Source of the DNA: Bacillus sp. FJAT-27445
Lineage (GTDB): Bacteria; Bacillota; Bacilli; Bacillales; Cytobacillaceae
Assembly (NCBI RefSeq): GCF_001510665.1
Contig: NZ_LMTI01000007.1
Location: forward strand, 204,197-268,196
Reading direction: 5' to 3'
Length of the DNA stretch: 64,000 nucleotides
The first letter of the stretch is position 1. Each line of letters opens with the position of its first letter. The position numbers and the translations under genes were made by a program. This document shows positions 43,055 through 51,973 of this stretch, one piece after another. Under the pieces are notes generated by a model that was not told the DNA's origin, did not search any database, and saw only the letters and a program-made list of their open reading frames with translations.

Positions 43055-43130
43055 TTAACGGCTAGTATAGCCAGCATCAACATGTATGGTTGTACCAGTT
43101 ACATAAGAAGCCCAATGCCTTTTTTATATT
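43055..43130 (-). pseudogene. C-terminal remnant of a short-chain dehydrogenase gene
   Basis: On the minus strand, in one frame ending at a TAA, the sequence reads H-W-A-S-Y-V-T-G-T-T-I-H-V-D-A-G-Y-T-S-R. This is the typical last helix and strand of SDR enzymes (Y-V-T-G-x3-x-V-D-x-G). Nothing upstream continues the frame as an SDR. Only about 20 codons survive, followed by an intact terminator. It is a deletion relic between ridA and the YczE-like gene. Confidence 0.7.
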
Positions 43131-43163
43131 CTCTTTATTTTTGTAACCGATCAGAAACCAATT

Positions 43164-43859
43164 CTATGCTTCAACTTCACTTTCACTTTTATATACCCAC
43201 TGCCGAAAGATTCGTTGGTAATTTGCAAGCATCCATCCAAGAATTTTTCCGTTGAAATATGCAGCAATCAGTGTACCAATTCCAATAGATCCTAAAGATT
43301 GTATAAAAATTAGACATACCAATCCAGCCACAACAACATTTATTAGGTCACTCGTAATTTTTGCTTTGCTGAATTTCATACTGAACCGTTCACTTATCAC
43401 GTACGTTAACGCATCGTATGGCATCAATGGAAGTTTTGCTTTGAAATAACCTAGCAAGCCGGCCGGTACAACGAATAAACTCACGAGTAAATAGAGTACA
43501 CGAACAACTATGGTTTCAGGTGTGGGGAGAAGTTGAACGATGGATAGCGTGACATCCATAAAGAAACCGAACAAGAACGCAACAATTAATTGAACTGTAT
43601 ATTCTCTTATTTCTATACGTTTGTTTAAAATAACTTGAACAAAAATAAACAGAACGTTTGCAAGTACTGTTGTAGCACCGACGGAAATGCCAGTCGTAAG
43701 AGAAATGGCAACAGGCAGCGAGGATACTGGAGATACGCCCAGCCCTGCTTGAATTGAAAAACTAACTCCTAGCGACAAAAAAAATAAGCCAATGCAGTAC
43801 AAGGCGAGTCGTTTCGTAATATTCATTTGAGTATTAACATCCTTCTTTTCTAAAATCAT
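43164..43859 (-). CDS. YczE/YitT-type integral membrane protein
   Basis: A membrane protein of up to 231 residues with five to six helices. The N-terminal pattern L-S-L-G-V-S-F-S-I-Q-A-G-L-G-V-S-P, then T-G-I-S-V-G-A-T-T and L-P-L-M-P-Y-D-A-L-T, is characteristic of the YczE/YyaS/YitT group. The function of this group is unresolved. The first ATG (43859) lacks a clear ribosome site; an ATG at 43826 lies 14 nt after AGAAGG and may be the true start. It is divergent from a LysR regulator across 88 bp, so it is the regulator's likely target. Confidence 0.8.
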   Translation of the reverse strand: MILEKKDVNTQMNITKRLALYCIGLFFLSLGVSFSIQAGLGVSPVSSLPVAISLTTGISVGATTVLANVLFIFVQVILNKRIEIREYTVQLIVAFLFGFFMDVTLSIVQLLPTPETIVVRVLYLLVSLFVVPAGLLGYFKAKLPLMPYDALTYVISERFSMKFSKAKITSDLINVVVAGLVCLIFIQSLGSIGIGTLIAAYFNGKILGWMLANYQRIFRQWVYKSESEVEA

Positions 43860-43947
43860 AAAAATAAATATAACATTGAATTCAACATATTAATAATATA
43901 TATTTGATAAACTATTTATATTAAAATTTATATAACGGGGTTGTGAA

Positions 43948-44829
43948 ATGGATATTCGGCATCTATACTACTTTAAGGAAATTGTAATACAGGGCAGTAT
44001 TTCAAAAGCGGCAGAAGCCCTCCACATGGCGCAGCCGCCGCTGAGCCAGTTGTTGAAAAAGCTTGAAACGGAGCTGGGAACCACGCTAATCCAGCGGTAT
44101 CGCCAGAAATGGGAACTTACTGAAACGGGGAAAATTTTATATCAATATGCCGAGCAAATGTTGATTCAAATGGAAGATGTGAAACAGCGAATCGAAAATA
44201 TTGAACATGGTACAGCAGGAACCGTCCGATTAGGTGTTTCGTCTGCATGTTCGAATATGGTAATTGACTATGTCAGCACGTTTAGAGTCCAGTTTCCAAA
44301 TGTGAAAATCACAATTTTCACAGGCAATTCGGAGGAATTACTAACAAAACTGGAACAAAGGCAAATCGATATTGCGTTGCTGTTACGGTCTGGCAAAAGT
44401 GAAAAGTATAGTATAAAAACACTTAAAAAGCAGCCAGCCGCCGTTATTGTTCCATCAAGTTGGTCGGCGTCATTTTCAGAGCGAGCCTCATTGGAGGAAA
44501 TTTCCCAATACCCATTAATTTTGTTAGGTGCGATGGAAGGACATTCTTTCACAGAAAACATCCTTAACGCTTTTGATGAACGTAGCATTAAGCCAAATGT
44601 TATTATCGAGTCGAAAGATATTTCAATGGTTGTCTCTCTTGTAAGCAGAGGCATCGGCTTATCGATTATTCCAAGAATGGATTATGTATCTCCTTTTTTA
44701 GAACACACCATGCTGTTCGAACTGGAGCAATTGGATTTTAGTGTTGAACCGGTCTTTGTAAAGTTAAAAGATGAACCAAGTTCAAAAGCAGCCCATCACT
44801 TTTGGGAAATTGTAAATGAGAAGTTGTGA
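43948..44829 (+). CDS. LysR-family transcriptional regulator
   Basis: A 293-residue LysR-type regulator. The N-terminal winged helix-turn-helix is clear: D-I-R-H-L-Y-Y-F-K-E-I at residues 2-12, S-K-A-A-E-A-L-H-M-A-Q-P-P-L-S-Q-L at ~19-35. It is followed by a periplasmic-binding-protein-like effector domain. It shares a short, extremely AT-rich promoter region with the divergent YczE-like membrane protein, the classic arrangement for a LysR protein controlling its neighbour. GGGG precedes the ATG. The inducer is unknown. Confidence 0.92.
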   Translation: MDIRHLYYFKEIVIQGSISKAAEALHMAQPPLSQLLKKLETELGTTLIQRYRQKWELTETGKILYQYAEQMLIQMEDVKQRIENIEHGTAGTVRLGVSSACSNMVIDYVSTFRVQFPNVKITIFTGNSEELLTKLEQRQIDIALLLRSGKSEKYSIKTLKKQPAAVIVPSSWSASFSERASLEEISQYPLILLGAMEGHSFTENILNAFDERSIKPNVIIESKDISMVVSLVSRGIGLSIIPRMDYVSPFLEHTMLFELEQLDFSVEPVFVKLKDEPSSKAAHHFWEIVNEKL

Positions 44830-44862
44830 TAATTGTTAGTGCCCAAGGAACAGAAATTAAAA

Positions 44863-44895
44863 CGCACGAATGTGAAATTATCACGTTCGTGCGTA
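44863..44895 (+). terminator. Hairpin after LysR gene
   Basis: ACGCACGAATGTGA (44863-44876) pairs with TCACGTTCGTGCGT (44882-44895) with one mismatch. The following T-tract is poor (ATTGCTTTATT), so termination strength is uncertain. Confidence 0.6.
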
Positions 44896-45034
44896 TTGCT
44901 TTATTAGTATAGAACCCTTGCTTGCCCTATACGAGAAAGGCGGATGTTATCTAGCAGACACTTATCTGTTTTACGAGTGGTAACCTATCCCAACTTCAAA
45001 GAATTGGACTTTAGCGGTCGAAATTCAAATAAAA

Positions 45035-45081
45035 AGGCTGTCCCAAAAATCGTTGGATGACGATTTTATATGGGACAGCCT
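45035..45081 (-). terminator. Intrinsic terminator after DinB gene
   Basis: AGGCTGTCCCA (45035-45045) pairs perfectly with TGGGACAGCCT (45071-45081), and an inner AAAATCGT/ACGATTTT stem extends it. Minus-strand TTTTTATTTG follows. The rest of 44896-45212 has no visible feature. Confidence 0.85.
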
Positions 45082-45212
45082 AATGTGCATTAGATAACCT
45101 TTTATTGGATATAAAACGTTCGTGTTTTATACAGAATGTATAGTAGGCTCAGTTGATGGACATAAGAGCCCACTCATGTCCCTTAACCAGAAACAATAAA
45201 TATGTTATGTAC

Positions 45213-45692
45213 TTACTTCATTTGCTCTTCTACAGTTGGACCCATGATGCCAGGCACTTTTAATCCTGCTTGGCGAAGGAGTACGGTCATTTGTCCGCGA
45301 TGGTGGGTCTGATGGTCGATGAACAGTCTTAGTGTCGCACCTCTTGGCATTAACTGGCCAAGTGACTCAACAGCTTCAACTATTTTTTCGTCGGTCAAGT
45401 TGGTTTCTACTTCTTTTTTCAACTCCTCACTTGCCTGTTTATATGCTTCCACAATCTCGCTTGCCTTGTCAGGAACTGATTTTACATCGCCCGGAATCGA
45501 TACATTCAAGCCTACCTGCCCGGCAAAGAACGGAATGCTCGTTGCCAAATGCCAGCCTAACCACCCGAGTGTACTATGGCCTTCCACAATTGCCTGGTTC
45601 AATTTTTCATCTGTTAAAGACTCCAATACGCTGATCGTTCCACTCGCTGCCCGGGACCACTCAGCCATAAAGTCATTTACTGTTCTGTACAT
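45213..45692 (-). CDS. DinB family protein
   Basis: A 159-residue DinB/YfiT-like four-helix-bundle protein. The metal-binding histidines are visible in G-W-H-L-A-T (near residue 48) and in the C-terminal D-H-Q-T-H-H-R-G-Q-M-T-V-L-L-R-Q-A-G. Members bind a divalent metal, and some transfer or accept bacillithiol/mycothiol-type thiols (family knowledge). The exact substrate is not predictable. GAGGAG at 7-nt spacing precedes the ATG. It is a single gene with its own terminator. Confidence 0.9.
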   Translation of the reverse strand: MYRTVNDFMAEWSRAASGTISVLESLTDEKLNQAIVEGHSTLGWLGWHLATSIPFFAGQVGLNVSIPGDVKSVPDKASEIVEAYKQASEELKKEVETNLTDEKIVEAVESLGQLMPRGATLRLFIDHQTHHRGQMTVLLRQAGLKVPGIMGPTVEEQMK

Positions 45693-45790
45693 AAACTCAC
45701 TCCTCTTATACTGTATCTAATCTATTATTAGCATATTTACTTTTTATTTTCATTTTTTCGGCTCGTTTTAATTTGCTAATCCGTGTTTCT

Positions 45791-45830
45791 AAAAAGAAAA
45801 AGGGCCCTTTTTTTTCAAAAAAAAGACCGT
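45791..45830 (-). terminator. Terminator of the molybdoenzyme operon
   Basis: On the minus strand GGTCTTTTTTTT folds on AAAAAAAAGGGCC, followed by CTTTTTCTTTTTAG. It lies about 190 bp downstream of the polyferredoxin stop and has a sister copy at 52191-52224. A weak GTGGTT/AACCAC inverted repeat (45947-45980) lies in between. Confidence 0.6.
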
Positions 45831-46019
45831 TTTGAATTCACTAAAAAGTACAGAAAGCCATTTACAATTGCTTTAAACACTCTTTCTTCTTTCACTTTCA
45901 AAAAATCCCCATATAAATGAGCTTGCACACCTCTACCTTCAGGGTAGTGGTTGTTAAAGGTTATTGTTTTTGAGAACCACCCTTTTGCCTGAGAGGGCTC
46001 GAGGATGGTTTTCCTGTTT

Positions 46020-47108
46020 TCAAATGAAACGGCGGGCTAACAGTTGTTTGTTTGCGAGCAATGATTGATTTTGTACAGGTTGCAGCTTGATTCTTTTTGT
46101 ATAACAAATTTCTTCACATAGTGAACAATCCACACATTTTTGTGGCTGTAACGTGATTGTTTGCTGGCCTTCCTCAATTTTCACCAACAGGGCATCCGTT
46201 GGGCATAATATTGCGCAAGCCCCGCAGAAGTTGCATTCTTTGCTTATATGAGGCAAACGGCTGTCCTCTTGCTGGCGCAATGCTTCGTTTTCCTGCAATT
46301 CCGCCAAAAAGAGCGAACGTTTATTCATATATGGAAAAGCCGTTTCATTGGTCATTTTTTCAAAAAGATGGTCGCCCACCGCGTCCCATTCTTTCTTTAG
46401 TTTTGTTAGTGAATCATCCTGAAGTTTCTCCTGGTAGGATGATACCCTGTTAGACCCGCCAAGCAGCTCTCTTAACGCAAGCTTATTTGTTGCTTTGATT
46501 TCCTTGAAGAAACCAGATAGAAAATCCCTGCGTTCAACATCGTAGCGCACGTTTTCTTTTGAATCACTTATTTGGTCGGTAATTTTTATCTTTCTACAAG
46601 TGATAGCTTCTCCGGCATGCAGTTCCATTCTCCACACCTTTTCGCCCGTCGTGATTTCACAGCCCTGGCATGCCTGTGTTGGTTGATAGATGGACAGATT
46701 TTCACATCGATTTAACAATGTCACCCAAGCTTCTTTTGGGATCATTCCCAAACATGGTACGGATACCGCTGTAGGATGGCGGGTTGAAACCGGCTTCCTT
46801 TCGCAGTGGAGATAAACTGCTTCATGCTCCTCACTTTTACGAATGACTTCCTGGACAAATTGAGTGAGAGGGGGACGATTCGTTAACAGGGCCCCTGTTG
46901 GACAAACAGCCGCGCATAAGCCGCACTCCACACAGTTGCCTTCGATGGCCATATCCTTCTTTAAAAAGGAAATGCTGTTCATGGGACAATGATCGACACA
47001 GCTGGTGCAGGTGCTTTTTGGAGATATCAGCTTCGTGCAAAGATTTGGTTCCACGCTAAGCCCCGCCATTTTTTTATCGATTACATTAACCCAGTTAACA
47101 ATGCTCAT
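46020..47108 (-). CDS. 4Fe-4S polyferredoxin of molybdoenzyme operon
   Basis: A 362-residue iron-sulfur protein. There is an N-terminal cysteine cluster with C-T-S-C-V-D-H-C-P and C-V-E-C-G-L-C-A-A-V-C-P (residues ~36-70). A middle region of about 190 residues has several further cysteines (C-Q-G-C). A C-terminal pair follows: C-N-F-C-G-A-C-A-I-L-C-P and C-V-D-C-S-L-C-E-E-I-C. It has no signal peptide, so it acts in the cytoplasm. It probably passes electrons to, or matures, the DmsABC-type enzyme encoded just upstream (26-bp gap). This extra ferredoxin is not part of the E. coli dms operon. RBS GGGAGGGGG is strong. Confidence 0.85.
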   Translation of the reverse strand: MSIVNWVNVIDKKMAGLSVEPNLCTKLISPKSTCTSCVDHCPMNSISFLKKDMAIEGNCVECGLCAAVCPTGALLTNRPPLTQFVQEVIRKSEEHEAVYLHCERKPVSTRHPTAVSVPCLGMIPKEAWVTLLNRCENLSIYQPTQACQGCEITTGEKVWRMELHAGEAITCRKIKITDQISDSKENVRYDVERRDFLSGFFKEIKATNKLALRELLGGSNRVSSYQEKLQDDSLTKLKKEWDAVGDHLFEKMTNETAFPYMNKRSLFLAELQENEALRQQEDSRLPHISKECNFCGACAILCPTDALLVKIEEGQQTITLQPQKCVDCSLCEEICYTKRIKLQPVQNQSLLANKQLLARRFI

Positions 47109-47134
47109 TCCTAATTCCCCCTCCCTTGTTTCAT

Positions 47135-47941
47135 TTATAAGTGAATCGCTGTTTCATAGAAAAGAAATCTCCCTAAAAATTCACTGGCCAAAAGGACTGC
47201 AAAAGCAGCCGAATAGACTGTGGCATTTTGCCATTTGCTATTTTTATACGATAAAAGCATTAACGCCGAGGCGGCCAGGAATGTGGCAATCCTTACCCAG
47301 AAAAATACATGTTGGAATGTTAATTTCGCCGTTTCAACAGCCTGTGGCAGACCAGCGGCCAGGGATGAAAAATAGACAACCGCCACAATTGCTGAAACAA
47401 CTAGTACAGGAATTGATAGGCTGGAAATATTAACCGAGAGCTCCCCTCTGATTACCAAAAAGACAGCCACATATAACGGGCCCAATAATAGCGATGTTAA
47501 AAAGAAAGCAAACAGTGTATTTGCGCTATCCCACGCGGGAAACGCCGGAATCATGTAAATTTTTGCTGAAGAGAAGATCGCGATGGCGCCGATAGCAGTA
47601 GCAATCCATCCGATCGCGCCGCGCTTTGCCGCATCTTCTTTGTACCAAAACCAGGTATATACCGCCATCAGCCCAAGAAAGGCTCCATAAAAGGCAATTT
47701 CACGGCTTAACCAGGAAACTTTAATATTTAAAATTGCGCGGTAAGCATGGAATGGGTGGCCTAAATGCAGCATTGAAACAAGAAGCGAAACTCCGCCTAA
47801 AATCAGGAGAGAAATCGAAATCACCAATCCTGTTGTCTTCGAAATGCCGCCTTTTTTCCGGTCCAGCCACCAAAGTGCCACAAATCCGCCTAAAAGAAGC
47901 TGCGATAATACGGTGAAAATTACAAGTGGAAGATCATGCAT
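47135..47941 (-). CDS. dmsC: DmsC-type membrane anchor subunit
   Basis: A 268-residue membrane protein with about eight helices, matching the DmsC family of quinol-oxidising anchors for molybdoenzymes. Typical features are the first helix V-I-F-T-V-L-S-Q-L-L-L-G-G-F-V-A, the loop H-L-G-H-P-F-H-A-Y-R-A (residues ~70-80) and W-L-S-R-E-I. It oxidises menaquinol and passes electrons to the 4Fe-4S subunit. The start ATG lies two bases after the upstream stop, with AGGAGGGC. The gene order is A-B-C. Confidence 0.88.
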   Translation of the reverse strand: MHDLPLVIFTVLSQLLLGGFVALWWLDRKKGGISKTTGLVISISLLILGGVSLLVSMLHLGHPFHAYRAILNIKVSWLSREIAFYGAFLGLMAVYTWFWYKEDAAKRGAIGWIATAIGAIAIFSSAKIYMIPAFPAWDSANTLFAFFLTSLLLGPLYVAVFLVIRGELSVNISSLSIPVLVVSAIVAVVYFSSLAAGLPQAVETAKLTFQHVFFWVRIATFLAASALMLLSYKNSKWQNATVYSAAFAVLLASEFLGRFLFYETAIHL

Positions 47942-47943
47942 CG

Positions 47944-48507
47944 TTATGCCCTCCTAAACTGCTTGCCTGGTTTTGGCAAAATAAATTGAGTAGTGGGATG
48001 TGTAATGGACGGATCAGCGAAAGTCGGCACAATGCTCACAGTTCCGGCAGGCTGGACTTCATTATAATCAACAATTTCAATTGCCTCCAGCGGGCATTTT
48101 GAGACACAAATCGGAGATTCTCCTACATCAAGCCGGTCGTAACACATACTGCATTTGTCCATTTTTTTCTTAACAGGATTGTATTGCGGCACCCCATAAG
48201 GACATGCCTTTCCGCACATTTGGCAGCCGATGCAAAGCTCCTGATTATGGACAACAATGCCATCCTCTTCGCGCTTTGTATACGCTCCAACAGGACAAGC
48301 TGCCTTACAGGCAGGCTCATCACAATGGTTGCACGCTGTTGAAACAAATGCGCGGACGGGAGAGCCGACCATATCCTCCGGCAGCTCCCTTACCGTTCTC
48401 CGCCTCATCTGTGGTTCAAGCTGATAAAAGCTTTTACATGAAATTTCACAGGCATGGCATCCGATACACCGATCAATATTTACTAAGAAGCCTAATTTTT
48501 TCGCCAT
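47944..48507 (-). CDS. dmsB: DmsB-type 4Fe-4S electron-transfer subunit
   Basis: A 187-residue ferredoxin-like subunit with four cysteine clusters. C14-I-G-C17-H-A-C20-E-I-S-C24 comes first, then C-N-H-C...C-K-A-A-C-P, C-I-G-C-Q-M-C-G-K-A-C-P and C-S-M-C...C-V-S-K-C-P. It should carry four 4Fe-4S centres and link the catalytic subunit to the membrane anchor. RBS AAGGAGGAAGG is strong, and the gene starts 15 bp after the catalytic subunit gene. DmsB of E. coli is slightly longer (about 205). Confidence 0.92.
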   Translation of the reverse strand: MAKKLGFLVNIDRCIGCHACEISCKSFYQLEPQMRRRTVRELPEDMVGSPVRAFVSTACNHCDEPACKAACPVGAYTKREEDGIVVHNQELCIGCQMCGKACPYGVPQYNPVKKKMDKCSMCYDRLDVGESPICVSKCPLEAIEIVDYNEVQPAGTVSIVPTFADPSITHPTTQFILPKPGKQFRRA

Positions 48508-48522
48508 GTGATCCCTTCCTCC

Positions 48523-50724
48523 TTACGCTTTTTCTATTTTGACAAAGTTATCATGGAAGGCGATTCCACGCTGGCCTTTACTATAGTCACCCATATCCGA
48601 AGGAATGGCCTTTACATTGAAGTTTTCTGTGTAATTCACATCTTTCCACCAGCCCTCATACATCACGACCGTATCAGATGGAACTGTTTTCGTTAATTTT
48701 GCCGGCAGTGTCAAATACCCAGCCTCATTTTTGACATGTACCAAATCATTTTCTTTAATTCCGTATTTCTTCGCCAGAGCAGGATTCATTTCCACGAACG
48801 GGTGGCTTTGGATTGCATCGAGCCAGTCAATATGCTGGAACTGGCTGTGAATCCCCAATTTCCAGTGCGGGGACATACAGCGAATCGGATGGTCGCCATC
48901 GGCTTTGTATTGCTCTACAAATACCGGAAGCGGATGGTGGCCATATTCAACTGCCTTCTCCGAGTAAAATTCATACTTCCCTGATGGGGTTCTGAACTTA
49001 AGGTCTTCCCATGCAACGGTCACCTTTTCACTTGCCTTCGCGGTTCCGCCATTTTTACGCAGTTCATCCCAGCTTTTAACGCCGAACATCTCCCTGATAC
49101 CATCGTTAAATTCTTTTTCAACCCACTCTTCAAGCGAGCCTGATACTGGGAATGTGCAGGAGCCTGGTGCCAACTCATTTAACTTCTTCGATAGTCCCAT
49201 GGCAATTTCCAAGTCGCTTTTTGTTTCATATAGCGGTTTAATAGCCTGCTCATTTGCATTGATCCAGTAATGCCAGTAGCTGACGTTAACCCCTACCGTC
49301 TCAAATGGGGTTGTGACAGGAAGAACAATATCGGACAGTTCAACCGTTTGGTTCATATACAAATCGGCTGTTACAATTAGGTCCATTTTCTCGAATGCCT
49401 TTTTCACGACATTCGGCTCGGGATCCTGGGCAATTGGGTTTCGGCAGGCAATCCACATCATCTTGATTGGCGGTTCATTGGCATCCAAAACTTGCGCGCC
49501 GAAGTTGTTCATATTCACATATCGGTCGGCTTCGCCCTTTGTTCCTTCTGGTACGCCAAATCCCATCGTATGGTAATTGAAGCCCCAGGTTTCCCCGCCG
49601 ATATAGTTAACGCCGCCGCCTCTTTTTCCGATATTGCCGGTTATTGCCGCGAGCGCATCAATCGCGCGGACCATAGAACCGCCATTTGTATGCCGCTGCA
49701 TGCCAAAACCGATCCAAATATTTCCTGGCTTTGCGGTCGCATATTCGCGTGCAATCCGTTCAATTACGGGTTTTGGGACACCTGTTTTTTCGGCAGCCCA
49801 TTCAACAGTAATATTCTTTTTCACATGGGATAAAAATTCATTAAACCCAATGGAATGGTTGCGGACCCACTCTTCATCATATAAGTTTTGATCCATGATA
49901 TAGCGAATCATCCCAAGAGCCAGCGCACCATCCGTACTTGTGTTAATTTGAATATACTCATCCGCCTTTGAAGCCGTCTGGGTAATGAGCGGATCGATCA
50001 CGACAAGCTTTGTCCCCTTTTCTTTCGCTTGTTCAATAAAATACATCGAATGAGCGGAGGTCCACGCCGGATTTGACCCCCATAGGATGATATACTCGGC
50101 ATCCAAGAATTGTTCAGGGTCATTGTTATAGGCTGTTCCCATATCAAACGCTTGCGCATCCGACCCAGCCGGGTCACATGGCGTCCCCTGGGCCCTTGTT
50201 GTATAACCAATACTCGAAAGCATGCCTTCGGTTGCATAGTTTAAAATATTGAAATTGCCGGAATACTTGTTCAAGCAAATTGGCAAGGTATTGCCGTATT
50301 CCTGTTTAATTTCAAGTACTTTTTTGGCGATGATGGTGTAAGCCTCGTCCCAGCTGATCCGTTCCCAATCGCCTGAACCGCGGACTTTTTGCCTCATAGG
50401 GTATTTAATCCGGTCCGGGGAGTACACAACACGCGGATACGTATTCCCTTTTACGCACAGACGGCCTTTTGTATACTTGTTGTTTTCATTGCCTGTAATA
50501 AAAGTAATTCTCCCATCCTCGACTGTTGTCACGATTGAACACGTATCATAGCAATTTCGCGGGCAGGCATTATAAAAATGTTGTTTTTTTCCATTAGGAG
50601 CTGCAGCCGCTGTGGGAACAAGCCCCCTCGCCGCTTTATTCCCAATCGCTCCAAGCCCCAATAATGTACTAAGTGCTGCGGAACCTTTTAAAAACGTCCG
50701 GCGGGAAAAGTTTTCAGTCAACAT
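48523..50724 (-). CDS. dmsA: DMSO-reductase-type molybdopterin oxidoreductase, Tat-exported
   Basis: A 733-residue catalytic subunit. A twin-arginine signal S-R-R-T-F-L-K-G lies at residues 7-14. The N-terminal 4Fe-4S site is Cys54, Cys58, Cys62 and Cys90. Molybdopterin-domain motifs such as G-R-L-C-V-K-G, G-S-N-P-A-W-T and Y-I-L-W-G follow, with the C-terminal dinucleotide-binding domain beginning near P-I-R-C-M-S-P-H. It reduces an S- or N-oxide (DMSO, TMAO, methionine sulfoxide or similar) outside the cytoplasm. The substrate is not decided by sequence; tetrathionate/polysulfide-type activity cannot be excluded. The start overlaps the torD-like gene by 7 bp. Confidence 0.88.
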   Translation of the reverse strand: MLTENFSRRTFLKGSAALSTLLGLGAIGNKAARGLVPTAAAAPNGKKQHFYNACPRNCYDTCSIVTTVEDGRITFITGNENNKYTKGRLCVKGNTYPRVVYSPDRIKYPMRQKVRGSGDWERISWDEAYTIIAKKVLEIKQEYGNTLPICLNKYSGNFNILNYATEGMLSSIGYTTRAQGTPCDPAGSDAQAFDMGTAYNNDPEQFLDAEYIILWGSNPAWTSAHSMYFIEQAKEKGTKLVVIDPLITQTASKADEYIQINTSTDGALALGMIRYIMDQNLYDEEWVRNHSIGFNEFLSHVKKNITVEWAAEKTGVPKPVIERIAREYATAKPGNIWIGFGMQRHTNGGSMVRAIDALAAITGNIGKRGGGVNYIGGETWGFNYHTMGFGVPEGTKGEADRYVNMNNFGAQVLDANEPPIKMMWIACRNPIAQDPEPNVVKKAFEKMDLIVTADLYMNQTVELSDIVLPVTTPFETVGVNVSYWHYWINANEQAIKPLYETKSDLEIAMGLSKKLNELAPGSCTFPVSGSLEEWVEKEFNDGIREMFGVKSWDELRKNGGTAKASEKVTVAWEDLKFRTPSGKYEFYSEKAVEYGHHPLPVFVEQYKADGDHPIRCMSPHWKLGIHSQFQHIDWLDAIQSHPFVEMNPALAKKYGIKENDLVHVKNEAGYLTLPAKLTKTVPSDTVVMYEGWWKDVNYTENFNVKAIPSDMGDYSKGQRGIAFHDNFVKIEKA

Positions 50725-51347
50725 ACATCTTCACCTTCGATCAACTTTTTTTCGAGATGCAAAAATTCTTTTAATAAAATGGCCATCGCGAGGGTGATGG
50801 GATTATCGCTATTTTGTACAATCCGCGCGCAGTGTTCGAATGCCCATTGCATGAGATGCTTTTCCAAAAATAGCTTATAAAGTTGGGTTTTTTCCTGGTT
50901 CGCTGGTTCATTTAACAGGTGCAGGATCATATCCAATTCAAATTGGATGTGGTCATCCGGCATTTGCCCCTCATCTGCAACCTGGAATCCCGCATGATAA
51001 TAAAAGTTCCGCACCTTCAAAGTTTCCTGCTGCAAAACAGCCCCTTCGAAGTTCCGGTAACTAGATTCATAAGGAGATGCCAATAATTTATTCGGGCCTA
51101 CAAATAAACGGTTATAGTCATATTTAAACGTTTGGACCGCGGCAGCATTGGCTTCTTCCAGGCTTTGTACTGCCTTGCCCGCTTCGCTGTTTATCCTTGT
51201 AAGCTTGTATTCTATTAAAATATTCCCCAGTTGTTTCCATTCAGCTGAACCGAAATGGAGCAAATCCCCTCGATAGTAGTGGCAAAACAACTGATAATAC
51301 ATCAAACGTTCTTCCAATGTAATCGCTGTTTCTTTTATGGCGGACAT
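50718..51347 (-). CDS. TorD/DmsD-family molybdoenzyme chaperone
   Basis: A 209-residue all-helical TorD-like chaperone. It binds the Tat signal and apo-form of the catalytic subunit until cofactor insertion. The family pattern Y-R-N-F-E-G-A...G-L-Q-V-A-D-E-like (here Y-E-S-S-Y-R-N-F and Y-Y-H-A-G-F-Q-V-A-D-E) and P-D-D-H-I-Q-F-E-L-D-M are present in the middle. The ATG at 51347 is 9 nt after AGAGG; an ATG at 51356 abuts that site. It overlaps the lipoprotein gene end by essentially nothing and dmsA by 7 bp, so all are co-translated. Confidence 0.85.
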   Translation of the reverse strand: MSAIKETAITLEERLMYYQLFCHYYRGDLLHFGSAEWKQLGNILIEYKLTRINSEAGKAVQSLEEANAAAVQTFKYDYNRLFVGPNKLLASPYESSYRNFEGAVLQQETLKVRNFYYHAGFQVADEGQMPDDHIQFELDMILHLLNEPANQEKTQLYKLFLEKHLMQWAFEHCARIVQNSDNPITLAMAILLKEFLHLEKKLIEGEDVC

Positions 51348-51348
51348 A

Positions 51349-51570
51349 TTATTCATCCTCTTTTTTCTCTAGGATTTCCTTCTGCAGCTTCTCAAATTCC
51401 ACCTTTTCTTCATTTGTTAATTTCATTTCCTTTTTTACAGTTGGCGATGGGTCACCTACATAATCCTCGTTTGGAACGAATTGAATTTTATCTTTCATGC
51501 TATTTTCTGCTTGCTGCTCACAACCTATTAATGAAACGGACATGATTACCAGGAATAAAAAATATTTCAT
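51349..51570 (-). CDS. Small lipoprotein leading the molybdoenzyme operon
   Basis: A 73-residue putative lipoprotein. It has a hydrophobic start, lipobox L-I-G-C (Cys17), then a charged, Lys/Glu-rich mature part that is probably helical (E-E-K-V-E-F-E-K-L-Q-K-E-I). I do not recognise a family. Its stop codon (TAA) lies one base before the chaperone start, so it is firmly part of the operon. It could tether or sense something at the outer membrane face for the exported reductase. GGGAG precedes the ATG at 10 nt. Confidence 0.7.
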   Translation of the reverse strand: MKYFLFLVIMSVSLIGCEQQAENSMKDKIQFVPNEDYVGDPSPTVKKEMKLTNEEKVEFEKLQKEILEKKEDE

Positions 51571-51973
51571 ATTTCATTAACTCCCTTCTGCTTCTTAACT
51601 TAAAGAGTATTATGCTCACAGTTGAACAAGTGTAAAAGTGTAAACAGGTTTTTCACTTCCCTAGTGGACCAACTTTCATTTAAGGAATCCTTTTTAGTTT
51701 GTTCACTATTTCACAATACGTTAGAGAAATACCTGTTAATGCCCACAAAAGATGGGAATATAATCTGTAACTTTTTTACACTTTCCACAATAAGCACAGT
51801 GATTTTCTTATATATTGAGTATAGTAGATAAATGACATAATAAAATTAGAAACTATGACGAAAAGGTGAAAAATTTGACGAAAAATGTTTGGGCTGCCTG
51901 TTACGTTTGCTGCCCGTTTTTGTGAGATTGGGGTGCCATAGCTCGGTTGGTGAATTTGTCCAAAATGTGACAG
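51571..51973. other. Upstream region of the molybdoenzyme operon
   Basis: AT-rich, with no gene. A TGTGAAATAGTGAAC stretch on the minus strand (51699-51714) has half-site resemblance to an FNR/CRP box but is not a proper palindrome. The promoter is expected here. Confidence 0.35.

Noticed and set aside
51695-51716. FNR/CRP site before the molybdoenzyme operon
   Set aside because: TGTGA is followed by a direct rather than inverted half-site, so it does not form the required palindrome.
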